Below are positions 16,826-27,202 of a stretch of 64,000 nt of DNA, one piece after another. Source of the stretch: Qipengyuania atrilutea (GTDB lineage Bacteria > Pseudomonadota > Alphaproteobacteria > Sphingomonadales > Sphingomonadaceae). The notes below the pieces were generated by a model. That model was not told the DNA's origin. It saw only the letters and a list, made by a program, of their open reading frames with translations, and ran no database searches. The position numbers were made by a program, and so were the translations under genes. How positions within the stretch are numbered: position 1 is the stretch's first letter; every line of letters begins with the position of its first letter. The stretch covers positions 106,103 to 170,102 of the forward strand of contig NZ_JABWGV010000004.1 of the NCBI RefSeq assembly GCF_013370205.1, written 5' to 3'.

Positions 16826-17106
16826 TTCTTCTCCTTCTTCTTGTACATCGCCAGCATCCGCTCAGTCACCGCGAAACCGCCGAAGATGTTCACGCTCGCC
16901 AGCACGACACCAAGCAAACCAAGCCATTTCGCCGCAGGACTGCCCGCCTCTGCCGCCGCAATCAGCGCGCCGACGATAATCACCGAAGAGATCGCATTCG
17001 TCACCGCCATCAGCGGCGTGTGCAGCGCGGGCGTAACCGACCAGACCACGTAATAACCGACGAAACACGCCAGCACGAAAATCGACAGGATCGAAATGAA
17101 GTCCAT
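16822..17106 (-). CDS. pntAB: NAD(P) transhydrogenase subunit alpha, membrane part (PntAB)
   Basis: A 94-residue protein with three membrane helices (about 3-24, 36-56, 62-80). The conserved segments TPALHTPLMAVTNAISSVIIVGAL and GFAVTERMLAMYKKKEKK are those of the membrane domain of the alpha subunit. In alphaproteobacteria the alpha subunit is split into pntAA and pntAB, as here. The gene sits 23 bases after pntAA and overlaps pntB by four bases. Confidence 0.95.
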   Translation of the reverse strand: MDFISILSIFVLACFVGYYVVWSVTPALHTPLMAVTNAISSVIIVGALIAAAEAGSPAAKWLGLLGVVLASVNIFGGFAVTERMLAMYKKKEKK

Positions 17107-17129
17107 GTGCGGCCCCTCCCCGGGTCCAG

Positions 17130-18257
17130 TTATTGCTGCGGCATCAGCCTTTCGTTCACGACCTTGCCGTTATGCGTCAGCCGCACGGCGTTACCGATTT
17201 CCTCGTCCAGAACCGGCTTGCCCATCTCCTTGTCCCAAAAGGCCGAGAGGAAGTTGTAGAGATTGCGCGCGAACAATGCCGATGCGTCGGCGGCGAGGCG
17301 GCCAGCCGTATTCGAGAAGCCGATGATCTTGACGCCGTGGCGCTCGACAGTTTCGTCGGGGCGCGAACCCTCGACATTGCCGCCCTGAGCCACGGCGAGA
17401 TCGTAGATCACGCTGCCCGGTTTCATGCTCGCGATCTGCGGGTCCGAAATGAGCCGCGGCGCAGCTTTGCCCGGAATGAGCGCGGTCGTGATGACGATGT
17501 CCTGCTTGGCAATGTGCCCGGAGACGAGCTCGGCCTGCGCCCTGCGGTAATCCTCGCTCATTTCGGTGGCGTAGCCCCCCGATCCTTCGCCCTCGATCCC
17601 CTCCACGCTCTCGACGAAGATCGGCTTCGCGCCGAGCGACTGGATCTGCTCCTTCGTCGCCGAGCGCACATCGGTTGCCGAAACTTGCGCGCCAAGCCGC
17701 TTTGCCGTCGCGATCGCCTGCAATCCCGCGACACCCACGCCCATGATGAAGACCTTCGCCGCCTGCACCGTGCCGGCTGCAGTCATCATCATCGGGAATG
17801 CGCGTCCGTAGGTGTCCGCCGCGGCAATCACTGCCTTGTAGCCGGCGAGGTTCGACTGGCTCGAGAGCACGTCCATGCTCTGCGCGCGGGTGATGCGCGG
17901 CATGAACTCCATCGACAGCGCTTCGAGGCCTGCGTTGGCATAGGCTTCGACCCGCTCGCGGTTGCCGAACGGATCGAAGGTCGCTGCGACCCAGGCGCCG
18001 GGTTTCGTACCGGTCAAAAGCGCTGGGTCCGGTGCCTGGACACCCATGACGATGTCCGCGTCCTTGACCGCTGCCTCGGCTGGGACAACTGCTGCGCCCG
18101 CTTCCTCGTAAGCGCTATCGGGTATCGATGCTTCGCTGCCCGCGCCCTCCTCGACCGCAACCTCGGCACCGAGCGCGGCGAATTTCTTTGCGGTTTCGGG
18201 CGTCAGCGCAACGCGGGTTTCCCCGGCGGCACGTTCCTTCAGGACAGCGATCCGCAC
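17130..18257 (-). CDS. pntAA: NAD(P) transhydrogenase subunit alpha, NAD-binding part (PntAA)
   Basis: A 375-residue soluble domain I that binds NAD(H). It begins MRIAVLKERAAGETRVALTPETAKKF and has the alanine-dehydrogenase-like fold: RITRAQSMDVLSSQSNLAGY, Rossmann GVGVAGLQAIATAKRLGAQV, and the mobile-loop region near VITTALIPGKAAP. It is the second gene of the leftward run coxIV-like, pntAA, pntAB, pntB. Confidence 0.96.
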   Translation of the reverse strand: MRIAVLKERAAGETRVALTPETAKKFAALGAEVAVEEGAGSEASIPDSAYEEAGAAVVPAEAAVKDADIVMGVQAPDPALLTGTKPGAWVAATFDPFGNRERVEAYANAGLEALSMEFMPRITRAQSMDVLSSQSNLAGYKAVIAAADTYGRAFPMMMTAAGTVQAAKVFIMGVGVAGLQAIATAKRLGAQVSATDVRSATKEQIQSLGAKPIFVESVEGIEGEGSGGYATEMSEDYRRAQAELVSGHIAKQDIVITTALIPGKAAPRLISDPQIASMKPGSVIYDLAVAQGGNVEGSRPDETVERHGVKIIGFSNTAGRLAADASALFARNLYNFLSAFWDKEMGKPVLDEEIGNAVRLTHNGKVVNERLMPQQ

Positions 18258-18266
18258 CAGGGCCGC

Positions 18267-18392
18267 TTAGCTGGCGATGAGCAGAACGACGATGAAGGAA
18301 ATGATGGCGATCAGCGGGACCGCCCATTTGAGACTGCCGATGAACCCGCTGTATGTCTTGCGGGCCGCTTTCAAATCGTTAGCCGAATCCAT
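18267..18392 (-). CDS. aa3-type cytochrome c oxidase subunit IV
   Basis: A 41-residue peptide, MDSANDLKAARKTYSGFIGS followed by LKWAVPLIAIISFIVVLLIAS. A polar N-terminus with the conserved A-x-x-T-Y-x-G-F motif precedes one C-terminal membrane helix. This matches the small bacterial aa3-oxidase subunit IV family, which packs against the oxidase core in alphaproteobacteria. It ends nine bases before pntAA, so the two are probably co-transcribed. It is short enough to be missed by length cut-offs. Confidence 0.88.
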   Translation of the reverse strand: MDSANDLKAARKTYSGFIGSLKWAVPLIAIISFIVVLLIAS

Positions 18393-18597
18393 GGGTGACT
18401 TTCCTCAGTGATTTTTTCTTCCGGTAATCTCTAACCCCCCGCCCCCGCTTGCTCAAGCCCCGCAGGCCGCCTTTTCCGCCCTTCGGCCTGATCGTCGTGT
18501 CGCTCAGCGACAAGTCGGCGCGTTTTGCTTAAGCGCTCTTTTACTCCTTGGCCTTAGGGGAACCATGTGTCGTTATGGGACGTGTAAGAGAACGGGA

Positions 18598-20016
18598 ATG
18601 GCTGAGAGCGAATCTAAAGTCCTGATGCTGATCGATGATGAGCCGGCGCAGAGCCGTCTCATCAGTGCACTCGCGGCGCGTGAAGGTTGGCGAACGCTGG
18701 TGGTCGGCGATGCCGATACCGCCCTCGCGACGCTTAATTCGCGCGACGGGGTGAACGTGTCGGCCATCCTGCTCGACCAGTGGGTTCCGGGCGATGCGGC
18801 GTGCGATCTCATTCGCGATCTCAAGTCCCTGCGCCCTGCCCTGCCCATCCTCATGCTGACGGCCAGCGCCTCGCCGCTGCTGGCGGTGGAGGCGATGCGG
18901 GCCGGCGCGACCGATTACCTGATCAAGCCGATCGCGCCCGATCGCTTCCTTCAGGCGCTGCGCAGCGCGACCGAACGCGAAACCCCGCGCGATGAGCTCC
19001 AGCCGCTCAGCGAGAAGATGTCCGCCGCGCTCGATTTCGACGCGATGATCGGCAACGCGCCGAAATTCCGCGGTGCGCTGGCCCAGGCAGCCAAGGCTGC
19101 TCGCGGACAGGGGCATGTCCTCGTCGAAGGCGAAAGCGGTGTCGGCAAGGAAATGATCCTGCGGGCCATGCATGCCTCGTCCCCGCGCGCCAAGGCGCCG
19201 CTGCGGACCATCAACGTCGGCGGCGTACCCATCAATTCGATCGAATCCCTGTTGTTCGGCCATGAACGAAACGCGTTTCCGGGGGCGTTCGAACGGCAGG
19301 TCGGCGTGCTCCAGAACTGCGATGGCGGAACCGTTATCCTCGACGACGTGGACCGGCTCGCCATCTCCACGCAAGAGAAGCTTGCCGAGACCCTTGCGAA
19401 CAAGATCGTTCGCCCGATCGGCGCGACGCACGGGTTCCGCGTCGATGTCCGCGTACTGTGCGCAAGCAACTTCAATCTGACCGAGATCGCGCAGGGTGGC
19501 CAATTCTCTCGGCCGCTGCTTGACCAGATCGGAGCGACGCGCATCGCCCTTCCGCCTCTGCGCGAGCGAGCGAGCGACATTCCCGCCCTGACACGCCATT
19601 TCCTCGCCCGGATCGGCGAACAGCCCGGCCTTGCCCATCATTCGATCACCGACAGCGCGCTCAAGCTCCTCGCCAGCTACGACTGGCCCGGCAACGTGCG
19701 GCAATTGCAGGCTGCGCTGTTCCGCGCCGCGGTCTTCTGCGACGAGGAAGCGCTGACCTCCAACAGCTTCCCGCAGCTATCCGAGATCCTCGGCAACGTC
19801 GAAGACCAGTCCAACTACCGCCAGGAAGGCGCCGGCGTGCTGCTCTATACCGCTGACGGCAATCTGCGCCCGCTCGAAGAGATCGAAGCCGATGTCATCC
19901 GCCTCGCCATCGGGCACTATTCGGGCCGCATGACCGAAGTCGCGCGCCGTCTCGGTATCGGGCGCTCGACCCTCTACCGCAAACTGAGCACGCTCGGCAT
20001 CGACAGCGCCGCCTAG
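18598..20016 (+). CDS. NtrC-like response regulator lacking a recognisable GAFTGA loop
   Basis: A 472-residue protein. The receiver domain (1-125) has acidic pair D13/D14, phosphoacceptor D60 in AILLDQWVPG and K110. The AAA+ domain has Walker A GESGVGKE (178-185) and Walker B GGTVILDD (243-250). The C-terminal Fis-type helix-turn-helix is MTEVARRLGIGRSTLYRKL. Where sigma-54 activators have GAFTGA, this protein has HERNAFPGAF (222-231), so contact with sigma-54 is doubtful. It may act on sigma-70 promoters instead. ATG at 18598 was preferred over 18565. The stop shares CTAG (20013-20016) with convergent phoD. Confidence 0.88.
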   Translation: MAESESKVLMLIDDEPAQSRLISALAAREGWRTLVVGDADTALATLNSRDGVNVSAILLDQWVPGDAACDLIRDLKSLRPALPILMLTASASPLLAVEAMRAGATDYLIKPIAPDRFLQALRSATERETPRDELQPLSEKMSAALDFDAMIGNAPKFRGALAQAAKAARGQGHVLVEGESGVGKEMILRAMHASSPRAKAPLRTINVGGVPINSIESLLFGHERNAFPGAFERQVGVLQNCDGGTVILDDVDRLAISTQEKLAETLANKIVRPIGATHGFRVDVRVLCASNFNLTEIAQGGQFSRPLLDQIGATRIALPPLRERASDIPALTRHFLARIGEQPGLAHHSITDSALKLLASYDWPGNVRQLQAALFRAAVFCDEEALTSNSFPQLSEILGNVEDQSNYRQEGAGVLLYTADGNLRPLEEIEADVIRLAIGHYSGRMTEVARRLGIGRSTLYRKLSTLGIDSAA

Positions 20017-21197
20017 CGCGCGCTCCAGCGAACCGTGCGCTCGGCGCGCGTTTCGCCCTGGTTGCCGAACAGGCGCATGGTGAAGGCCTTGCCAGCCCAG
20101 TCGATGTCGATGGTTCCGAAGTTCTCTTCGGAAATCAGGTCCGTCACCCGCGTCGGATCGGGCTCGCGCGCCGTGTTCGCCGCGGTATTGTTGAAGGCGA
20201 GGTTGAGCGAGGAACTGGTCAGTTCCCACAGTTCGTCACCGCCCAGCATCGTGCGGTAGATCCCGCCCGCATGGCGGTCTCCGGTCAGAAGCAGCATGCC
20301 CCCGCCGTTGGCTCCGTCCAGCGCCTGCATCAACCGCTCGCGCTCTGCGGGCAGCTGCTCCCAGCTTTCGTAATCATGCGCATTGGTGATGACCTGGATC
20401 GAGCTGACGACCAGCCGGAGATCGGCGGGCTTGGCCAGCTCCTGCGATAGCCATTGCCATTGCGCGTTGCCCAACATGGTCTTCGACGCGTCGCGTGCGG
20501 GCACGTAAGGTCCCAACGGCGGACGTTCCTCGGTGAAGGGATACCGCTCGAACGAAGAGCGGAAGTACCGCGTGTCGAGGATCAGCACCTGCACGCGCTG
20601 GCCTTCCGGACCGAACATGCGGCTCTCGTAAACGCCGGGCCGGTCGCGCACCGCCTGCGGCGAATTCCAGAAGGTCTCGTAGATGTCTTCCGACCAGCGG
20701 CGGAACGCGAAATCCGCTCCGCCGTCGTTGAAGCCGAAGTCGTGATCGTCCCATGTCGTCATCATCGGCACGGTTCGCCGGAAGGCGGCAAATTCCGGAT
20801 GCTGCGCCTGTTCGGCATAGGCATCGCGCAGGCTATCGAGGTCGGCATCGCCTTCCCACAGCGAATCGCCATAGATGTTGTCCCCGATCAGCATGAACAT
20901 CTGCGGGTTCTTCTTCATTATCTCGGCCCACATGTGCTGCGAGCGCGACTGGTGGTTACAGCTGCCGAAAGCGATGCGCGTGAGGGTTGTCCCTTCCCCA
21001 GGAAGAGCCGCCCCCGCGGGCGCGACCGGCAGCGTTACCCGCTCGCGCAGTCCATCATAATAGGGAACCAGCGCCTCGTCCGCTTCCACTTGTCCGCTGG
21101 CTGCGGAAGCGGAGGAAATTCCTCCGGGTGTCTGAGTCGCCGAACAGGCGGCCAGCGAGAGGGCGAGGAGGGATGCGAAAGATGCGCGCGAAATCAT
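20013..21197 (-). CDS. phoD: PhoD-family alkaline phosphatase, lipoprotein
   Basis: A 394-residue protein with lipoprotein signal MISRASFASLLALSLAACSA (lipobox Cys18). PhoD-like motifs follow: IAFGSCNHQ, LIGDNIYGDS, TWDDHDFGFND and LTGDRHAGG, giving the metal ligands of a phosphodiesterase/phosphatase. It probably releases phosphate from organic phosphoesters in the periplasm or at the outer membrane. No Pho box was identified. It overlaps the regulator gene tail-to-tail by four bases. Confidence 0.92.
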   Translation of the reverse strand: MISRASFASLLALSLAACSATQTPGGISSASAASGQVEADEALVPYYDGLRERVTLPVAPAGAALPGEGTTLTRIAFGSCNHQSRSQHMWAEIMKKNPQMFMLIGDNIYGDSLWEGDADLDSLRDAYAEQAQHPEFAAFRRTVPMMTTWDDHDFGFNDGGADFAFRRWSEDIYETFWNSPQAVRDRPGVYESRMFGPEGQRVQVLILDTRYFRSSFERYPFTEERPPLGPYVPARDASKTMLGNAQWQWLSQELAKPADLRLVVSSIQVITNAHDYESWEQLPAERERLMQALDGANGGGMLLLTGDRHAGGIYRTMLGGDELWELTSSSLNLAFNNTAANTAREPDPTRVTDLISEENFGTIDIDWAGKAFTMRLFGNQGETRAERTVRWSAR

Positions 21198-21325
21198 GGC
21201 AGGAAACCCTTGTTGACCCGGAACGGACGGCCTTTAGGCGATGGCCGATGCACCGGGAAAGTGTCAATCGTGCGACAGCGGGAAAGGAGGTTGCCGCGCG
21301 GCTCCGCAGCCAGTAGCCCGCCTCC

Positions 21326-22087
21326 ATGAGCGATCATCTGAACTTCTCCGGGCGCAGCGCGCTCGTCACCGGCGCAGCCAGCGGTATCGGCAAGGCCTGC
21401 GCCATCTGGCTTGCCGAGCACGGCATCGAGCGGCTCTGGCTGGTCGACCGCGACAGCAACGGCCTCGATGCCCTCGACCTTGATTGCGAAATCGAGCGGC
21501 GGGTGGGCAGCGTCGCGGACCCGGCGCTGTGGGGATCGCTCGAAGCCGAGATGGAGACGCTCGACCACGCGGTAGTCAATGCGGGCATCGGAACGGGCGG
21601 AATGCTCGCGGAACTCGACCTGTCCGAATGGCGCAAGGTCATGGACGTCAATCTCGATGGCGCGTTCCTGACGCTGCGTGCGGCGCTGCGCAAGATGCTG
21701 GCGGCGAAGGGCGGCTCGATCGTCGTGACCGCGTCCGTAACAGGTCTGAAGGCGGTACCCGGCGTCGGGGGGTATGGCATATCCAAAGCGGCGGTCGCAC
21801 ACATGGCGCGCATCGCTGCGGCGGAGAACGCAGCTCACGGCATTCGCGTCAACGCGGTCGCGCCCGGCGGCGTCGATACCGCAATCTGGGACAGCGGCGC
21901 CCAGTTCCGTAAAGCGGCAGCCGAGCATGGCCGGCAGGCCGCGATCCGCGCGATGGCGAAGGATACGCCCCGCGGTGAGTTCGCCACGCCCGAAGAGATC
22001 GCCGATACCGTGGGGTTCCTTTTGTCCGACATGGCTTCCAACATCACCGGCACGGTTCTGACCAGCGACGGCGGGTACACGCTCTAG
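21326..22087 (+). CDS. SDR family NAD(P)-dependent oxidoreductase
   Basis: A 253-residue classical short-chain dehydrogenase: TGAASGIGKA cofactor motif (14-23), VNAGIG, catalytic Ser in VTASVTG, YGISK active-site pair (about 151-155), and C-terminal LTSDGGYTL typical of fatty-acid/steroid-type SDRs. The substrate cannot be inferred from neighbours. It ends eight bases before the convergent folP stop. Confidence 0.93.
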   Translation: MSDHLNFSGRSALVTGAASGIGKACAIWLAEHGIERLWLVDRDSNGLDALDLDCEIERRVGSVADPALWGSLEAEMETLDHAVVNAGIGTGGMLAELDLSEWRKVMDVNLDGAFLTLRAALRKMLAAKGGSIVVTASVTGLKAVPGVGGYGISKAAVAHMARIAAAENAAHGIRVNAVAPGGVDTAIWDSGAQFRKAAAEHGRQAAIRAMAKDTPRGEFATPEEIADTVGFLLSDMASNITGTVLTSDGGYTL

Positions 22088-22094
22088 CACCGCG

Positions 22095-23207
22095 TCAGTC
22101 CGGCAGATGCGCGAAGTCGGTCAGCGCCGCGTCGCGCAGTCCCCGCCACACGTTCCGCGCCTGCACCGTTTCGCGCACGTCGTGGACGCGCAGCAGCTGC
22201 ACGCCAGCGTTCATCCCGGCAAGCGCCAGCGTCAGCGAGCCGCCGAGGCGGTCGTCCGCCGGAGCCTCGTTCGACAGCGCTCCGATCATTCGCTTGCGGC
22301 TCGCACCCAGCACCAGCGGCTGGCCGAGCGCGTGGAACAGCGGCAGCGCGTTCAGTAGCGCGAGGTTCTCGGCCAGCGACTTGCCGAAGCCGATACCGGG
22401 GTCGAGGATGATCCGCTCGCGCGCAACCCCTCCCTTGATGGCAGCGTCGCGCCGCTCCTTCAGCCAGTCGAACACGTCGAGCAGCACGTCGTCGTAGCGC
22501 GCGTCGGCGTGGAGGTCGTCGCCCTTGCCCGGCGCGTGCATCAGCACAACGGGACACTCGCGTTGCGCCACCAGCTCGAGCGACTGCGGATCGCTTCGCA
22601 GCGCGGACACGTCGTTCACGATCGCCGCGCCCGCGTCCAGCGCTGCCGCCATGACGCCTGCCCGCCGCGTGTCGATGCTGACCGCCCCGCCCATCTGCAC
22701 CGCGTGGGCGACCGCAGGCAGGACGCGCTCGATCTCCTCGCCTTCCCAGACCGGCTTTGCGCCCGGCCGCGTGCTCTCCCCGCCGATGTCGAGCAGCGCC
22801 GCGCCCGCTTCGAGCATCGCGGCGGCATGGCTGCGCGCCACCTGCTCGTCACCGTGATAGCGCCCGCCGTCGGAGAAGCTGTCGGGCGTCACGTTGAGGA
22901 TGCCCATGATCTGCGGCTGGTCGAGCCGGATGGTCCGCTCTCCCAGCGCGAGCGGCGGGTGCGCCATGCGCAGGTTCGACCACTGCGCCTCGGCCTCCGC
23001 GCCGACCTCATCCGGAAGCTGCCCCAACACATTCGCGATGCCTTCGGGCGAGGTCAGCCAGCGCTGGATGTTAGCGCCGTCGCGCCGCAGCAGGACTGCG
23101 AAGCGGTGCGCATAGACCATTCCCCCGGCGAGGCGCACCGCGTCGCCATCCTCGTGCTGCGGGCCCGGCGCGAAGCCGATCGGCTGGATGTAGATGCGGT
23201 CCCTCAT
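22095..23207 (-). CDS. folP: Dihydropteroate synthase
   Basis: A 370-residue protein. The C-terminal 270 residues are DHPS, which condenses p-aminobenzoate with dihydropterin pyrophosphate in folate synthesis. Signatures are IMGILNVTPDSFSDGG, DIGGESTRPGA, and IILDPGIGFGKSLAENLALL. About 90 extra N-terminal residues precede the core. They are acceptable because the frame and composition are uniform, and no internal start lies nearer with a good ribosome site. The ATG at 23207 follows a region with GANTC at 23253-23257 and 23258-23262. Confidence 0.94.
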   Translation of the reverse strand: MRDRIYIQPIGFAPGPQHEDGDAVRLAGGMVYAHRFAVLLRRDGANIQRWLTSPEGIANVLGQLPDEVGAEAEAQWSNLRMAHPPLALGERTIRLDQPQIMGILNVTPDSFSDGGRYHGDEQVARSHAAAMLEAGAALLDIGGESTRPGAKPVWEGEEIERVLPAVAHAVQMGGAVSIDTRRAGVMAAALDAGAAIVNDVSALRSDPQSLELVAQRECPVVLMHAPGKGDDLHADARYDDVLLDVFDWLKERRDAAIKGGVARERIILDPGIGFGKSLAENLALLNALPLFHALGQPLVLGASRKRMIGALSNEAPADDRLGGSLTLALAGMNAGVQLLRVHDVRETVQARNVWRGLRDAALTDFAHLPD

Positions 23208-23342
23208 GCCCGGATAGTCCTACAGGATGGAACACATGGAACACGGTCCAGGGACTCGAATCCGGGGGCGGAAAAGTAGCGGTTCGCAAGGGTTTTCATG
23301 GCCACGCGCTTACCGCAAAGGCTCACCGTTAGGAAAGCCGCG

Positions 23343-24491
<1,149 letters not shown>

Positions 24492-24506
24492 TCACCCCCA
24501 AAGCGC

Positions 24507-24680
24507 GATTCAAACTTATCCACAGGGTGAGTCCATCGAGTCTCCGCGTCAAGCGGTCATTCGGCTGGAGGGTCCGGGACAGGCGCGAAGGGGCAAGCGG
24601 AACGAAGCGAGTCCGGCACAAGATGTGGCCCTTACCGCGAGGAGCCGACTCGATATGTCGGGGTGTTGCGCGAAAGACTC
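24507..24680 (-). promoter_or_regulatory. GANTC-rich region upstream of ccrM with DnaA box
   Basis: In the 223-base gap there are six GANTC sites at 24507, 24529, 24538, 24609, 24647 and 24676, where about one is expected by chance. A perfect TTATCCACA DnaA box lies at 24516-24524 between the first two. Three GANTC sites are within 65 bases of the ccrM ATG. This is consistent with methylation-sensitive control of ccrM, known in Caulobacter; here it is inference. Confidence 0.6.
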
Positions 24681-24708
24681 GAAAGAAATTCGATCCGCGA
24701 AATATTGG

Positions 24709-25362
24709 TCAGCAAGCCTGCGGCGGAAGGCTCATCTCTTGCTGTGCGATCGGGGCGAAGCTGCGCCGGTGGAGCGGGCACGGCCCTTCCACGCGGAGCG
24801 CATCCAGATGCTCTTTCGTGCCGTAGCCCTTGTTCGTTTCCCAGCGGTATGCGGGATATTCGCGCGCCGCGGCGACCATCAGCCGGTCGCGGTATTCCTT
24901 CGCCAGGATAGACGCAGCCGAGATCGCCTTCTCCAGCGCGTCCCCGCCGACGATCGCCCGCGCGGGCCAGCGCCACTCGCGCACCCGCCCGGCCGGGGTG
25001 AGGTTTCCGTCGACCAGTACCTCTGCCGGAATGCCCAGTCCCCGCTCCGCCATCAGCAGTTCGAGCCGGTCCACCGCTTGCGTCATGGCGAGCATGGTGG
25101 CGCCGAAGATATTGACCCGGTCTATGATCGCCGCATCCACCACCCCAAGCGCCCATGCGCAGGTGCTGCGGATTACCGGCTCGACTTCGGAACGACGGCG
25201 CGCTGTAAGCTTTTTGGAATCATCCAGCCCTTCGGGTATGGGTTCGCACAGTATCACCGCCGCGGCCACGACCGGTCCGGCCAAAGGTCCGCGTCCGGCC
25301 TCGTCTACCCCGACGATCCGGCACTCGGTGCCCAGAGACCTATCAGGAGTGCCGCTTAACAT
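24709..25362 (-). CDS. rnhB: Ribonuclease HII
   Basis: A 217-residue RNase HII, which cuts the RNA strand of RNA-DNA hybrids and starts ribonucleotide excision repair. Catalytic residues are in [20 protein letters not shown] (D and E near residues 19-20), then DDSKKLT and LVDGN. The ATG at 25362 is the only canonical start before the DEAGRG motif. It interlocks with the ATG of the divergent gene (CATG, 25360-25363). The C-terminus [25 protein letters not shown] is typical. Confidence 0.95.
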   Translation of the reverse strand: MLSGTPDRSLGTECRIVGVDEAGRGPLAGPVVAAAVILCEPIPEGLDDSKKLTARRRSEVEPVIRSTCAWALGVVDAAIIDRVNIFGATMLAMTQAVDRLELLMAERGLGIPAEVLVDGNLTPAGRVREWRWPARAIVGGDALEKAISAASILAKEYRDRLMVAAAREYPAYRWETNKGYGTKEHLDALRVEGPCPLHRRSFAPIAQQEMSLPPQAC

Positions 25363-26566
25363 GTTTTCGCCCGTCAGCCTTGCGCATATCGCGCTGTCCG
25401 TTGCCCCCATAACCCTTGCCCTTGCAAGTTGCAGCATCAATCCGGGTGTGGATAGCCCCTCGCCGACGCCGACTGCCTCGCAGCCGTCCGAAAGCGGCTT
25501 CACCGGCTTCGCGATCCAGGAACGCGGCACTTTCGAAGAGCCGTGGGCCAGCGCCTTCATTCCCGGAACCGACATGCTGTTCATAACGGAAAAGGTCGGC
25601 ACGGCGAAAGTCGTCAACACGGGCGCGAACACGCGCACGCCGATCAATGTGACCGGATTGCCCGAAGTCGATTACGGCGGCCAGGGCGGCCTTGGCGACG
25701 TAGCATTCCTCCCCTCCGAAGCCAGCGACACGGTGAACGGCCGCACGATCTACCTGAGCTGGGTCGAAGCGGGCAGCGGCGACACTCGCGGTGCAGTCGT
25801 CGGGCGCGGAACGCTGACCTGTTCGCAGGCGAACTCCTGCTCGGTCAACGGCCTCGACGTCATCTGGCGGCAGGAACCGAAAGTGACGGGACGCGGGCAT
25901 TTCTCTCACCGGATCGCGTTCTCTCCCGACGAGCGGTACATGTTCGTCGCTTCGGGCGAGCGGCAGAAGAAGGAACCCGCGCAGGACCTTTCCAATACAC
26001 TCGGCACGATCGTTCGCCTCAACCTCGACGGCACGCCCGCGCAAGGCAATCCCTTTGCGGACCGCGGCGGCGTTTCTGACCAGATCTGGTCCTATGGGCA
26101 TCGCAACATCCTCGGCCTCGACTTCGACAGCGAAGGACGGCTGTGGGAAATCGAGCACGGCCCGCAGGGCGGCGACGAGCTCAACCTCGTAGAGCGCGGC
26201 GCGAACTACGGCTGGCCGGTCCGCTCTAACGGTGTGAACTACGACGGCTCGAACATTCCCGACCATAGCGCCGACGACGGCTTCGCGAAGCCTGCCATCA
26301 GCTGGACGCCCGTTATCGCGCCCGGCAACATGGTGTTCCTCGAAGGACAGATGTTCGAAGACTGGGAAGGCGACGTGATGATCTCCGGCCTCAAGCCCGA
26401 GAACCTCGTGCGTGTAAGGATCGAGGGGAACAATGCCCGCGAGGTCGCCCGCTACGACATGGACAATCGCATCCGCTCGGTCATCGAAGGACCGGACGGG
26501 GCGCTGTGGGTGCTGGAGGACGGCGAGAACGGGCGGTTGCTGCGCCTGACGCCCAAGGGCAGCTAA
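25361..26566 (+). CDS. PQQ-dependent sugar dehydrogenase-like lipoprotein
   Basis: A 401-residue soluble-glucose-dehydrogenase-like six-bladed propeller. Signal and lipobox [24 protein letters not shown] (Cys24) are followed by a Ser/Pro linker and then motifs [62 protein letters not shown] and [11 protein letters not shown]. It is probably a periplasmic aldose-type sugar oxidase (YliI-like), with PQQ needing outside supply. AGGAG at 25345-25349 supports the start. That ribosome site lies inside the rnhB coding sequence. Confidence 0.9.
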   Translation: MFSPVSLAHIALSVAPITLALASCSINPGVDSPSPTPTASQPSESGFTGFAIQERGTFEEPWASAFIPGTDMLFITEKVGTAKVVNTGANTRTPINVTGLPEVDYGGQGGLGDVAFLPSEASDTVNGRTIYLSWVEAGSGDTRGAVVGRGTLTCSQANSCSVNGLDVIWRQEPKVTGRGHFSHRIAFSPDERYMFVASGERQKKEPAQDLSNTLGTIVRLNLDGTPAQGNPFADRGGVSDQIWSYGHRNILGLDFDSEGRLWEIEHGPQGGDELNLVERGANYGWPVRSNGVNYDGSNIPDHSADDGFAKPAISWTPVIAPGNMVFLEGQMFEDWEGDVMISGLKPENLVRVRIEGNNAREVARYDMDNRIRSVIEGPDGALWVLEDGENGRLLRLTPKGS

Positions 26567-26630
26567 GCAGCGGCAAAGGCGAAGCAGACTGGACACGGCG
26601 GCGGGCGGAACCTAACCGCCGCGCCGTTTC

Positions 26631-27152
26631 ATGGCTACGCTTATCCCCCTTGCCGCGGTCGATCACGCGCTCATCGAAGGCCTTCTCGATGCAAGCTTCG
26701 GCGATGGTCGGCAGGCGCGCACCGCCTACCGCATCCGCACCGGCATGGCGCCGCTGGAAGCGCTGTGCTTCGCCGCACTCGACGAGGAAGAGTATCTTGT
26801 CGGAAGCATTCAGGCATGGCCGGTTGCGCTGACCGACCCCGAAGGCCGGGCGCATCCACTCGTGATGGTCGGGCCCGTAGCGGTCATGCCCGGACGGCAG
26901 GGCGAAGGCTTCGGGCAAGCGATGCTCGCCGCCTGTCTTGGTGCGGCGGACGGGGTTTCGGGCGAAGGCGGCGCACCGCTGCCGCAGATGCTGATCGGCG
27001 ACGAAAGCTATTACGGGCGCTGGGGTTTCAGTGCGCAGCATACTGGCGGCTGGCGCTGTCCCGGCCCGTTCGAGCCGGAGCGGCTGCTGGTCCGCTGCGC
27101 TAATCCCGCCATCCTGCCCGAACAGGGAATGCTTGGCCCCTGGGGCGGATAG
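26631..27152 (+). CDS. GNAT family N-acetyltransferase (YhbS-like)
   Basis: A 173-residue protein with an acetyl-CoA-binding segment VAVMPGRQGEGFGQAMLAACL (about 84-104) following strand VMVGP. The region MLIGDESYYGRWGFS (about 124-138) is typical of YhbS-like GNATs. It probably transfers an acetyl group to an unknown small molecule or protein. It opens a rightward run of four tightly spaced genes to 29540. Confidence 0.88.
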   Translation: MATLIPLAAVDHALIEGLLDASFGDGRQARTAYRIRTGMAPLEALCFAALDEEEYLVGSIQAWPVALTDPEGRAHPLVMVGPVAVMPGRQGEGFGQAMLAACLGAADGVSGEGGAPLPQMLIGDESYYGRWGFSAQHTGGWRCPGPFEPERLLVRCANPAILPEQGMLGPWGG

Positions 27153-27202
27153 CACGCACCATATTGCCGCGCGCCGCCGCTTCTGCCAACGCTTCGTGCG
27201 CT

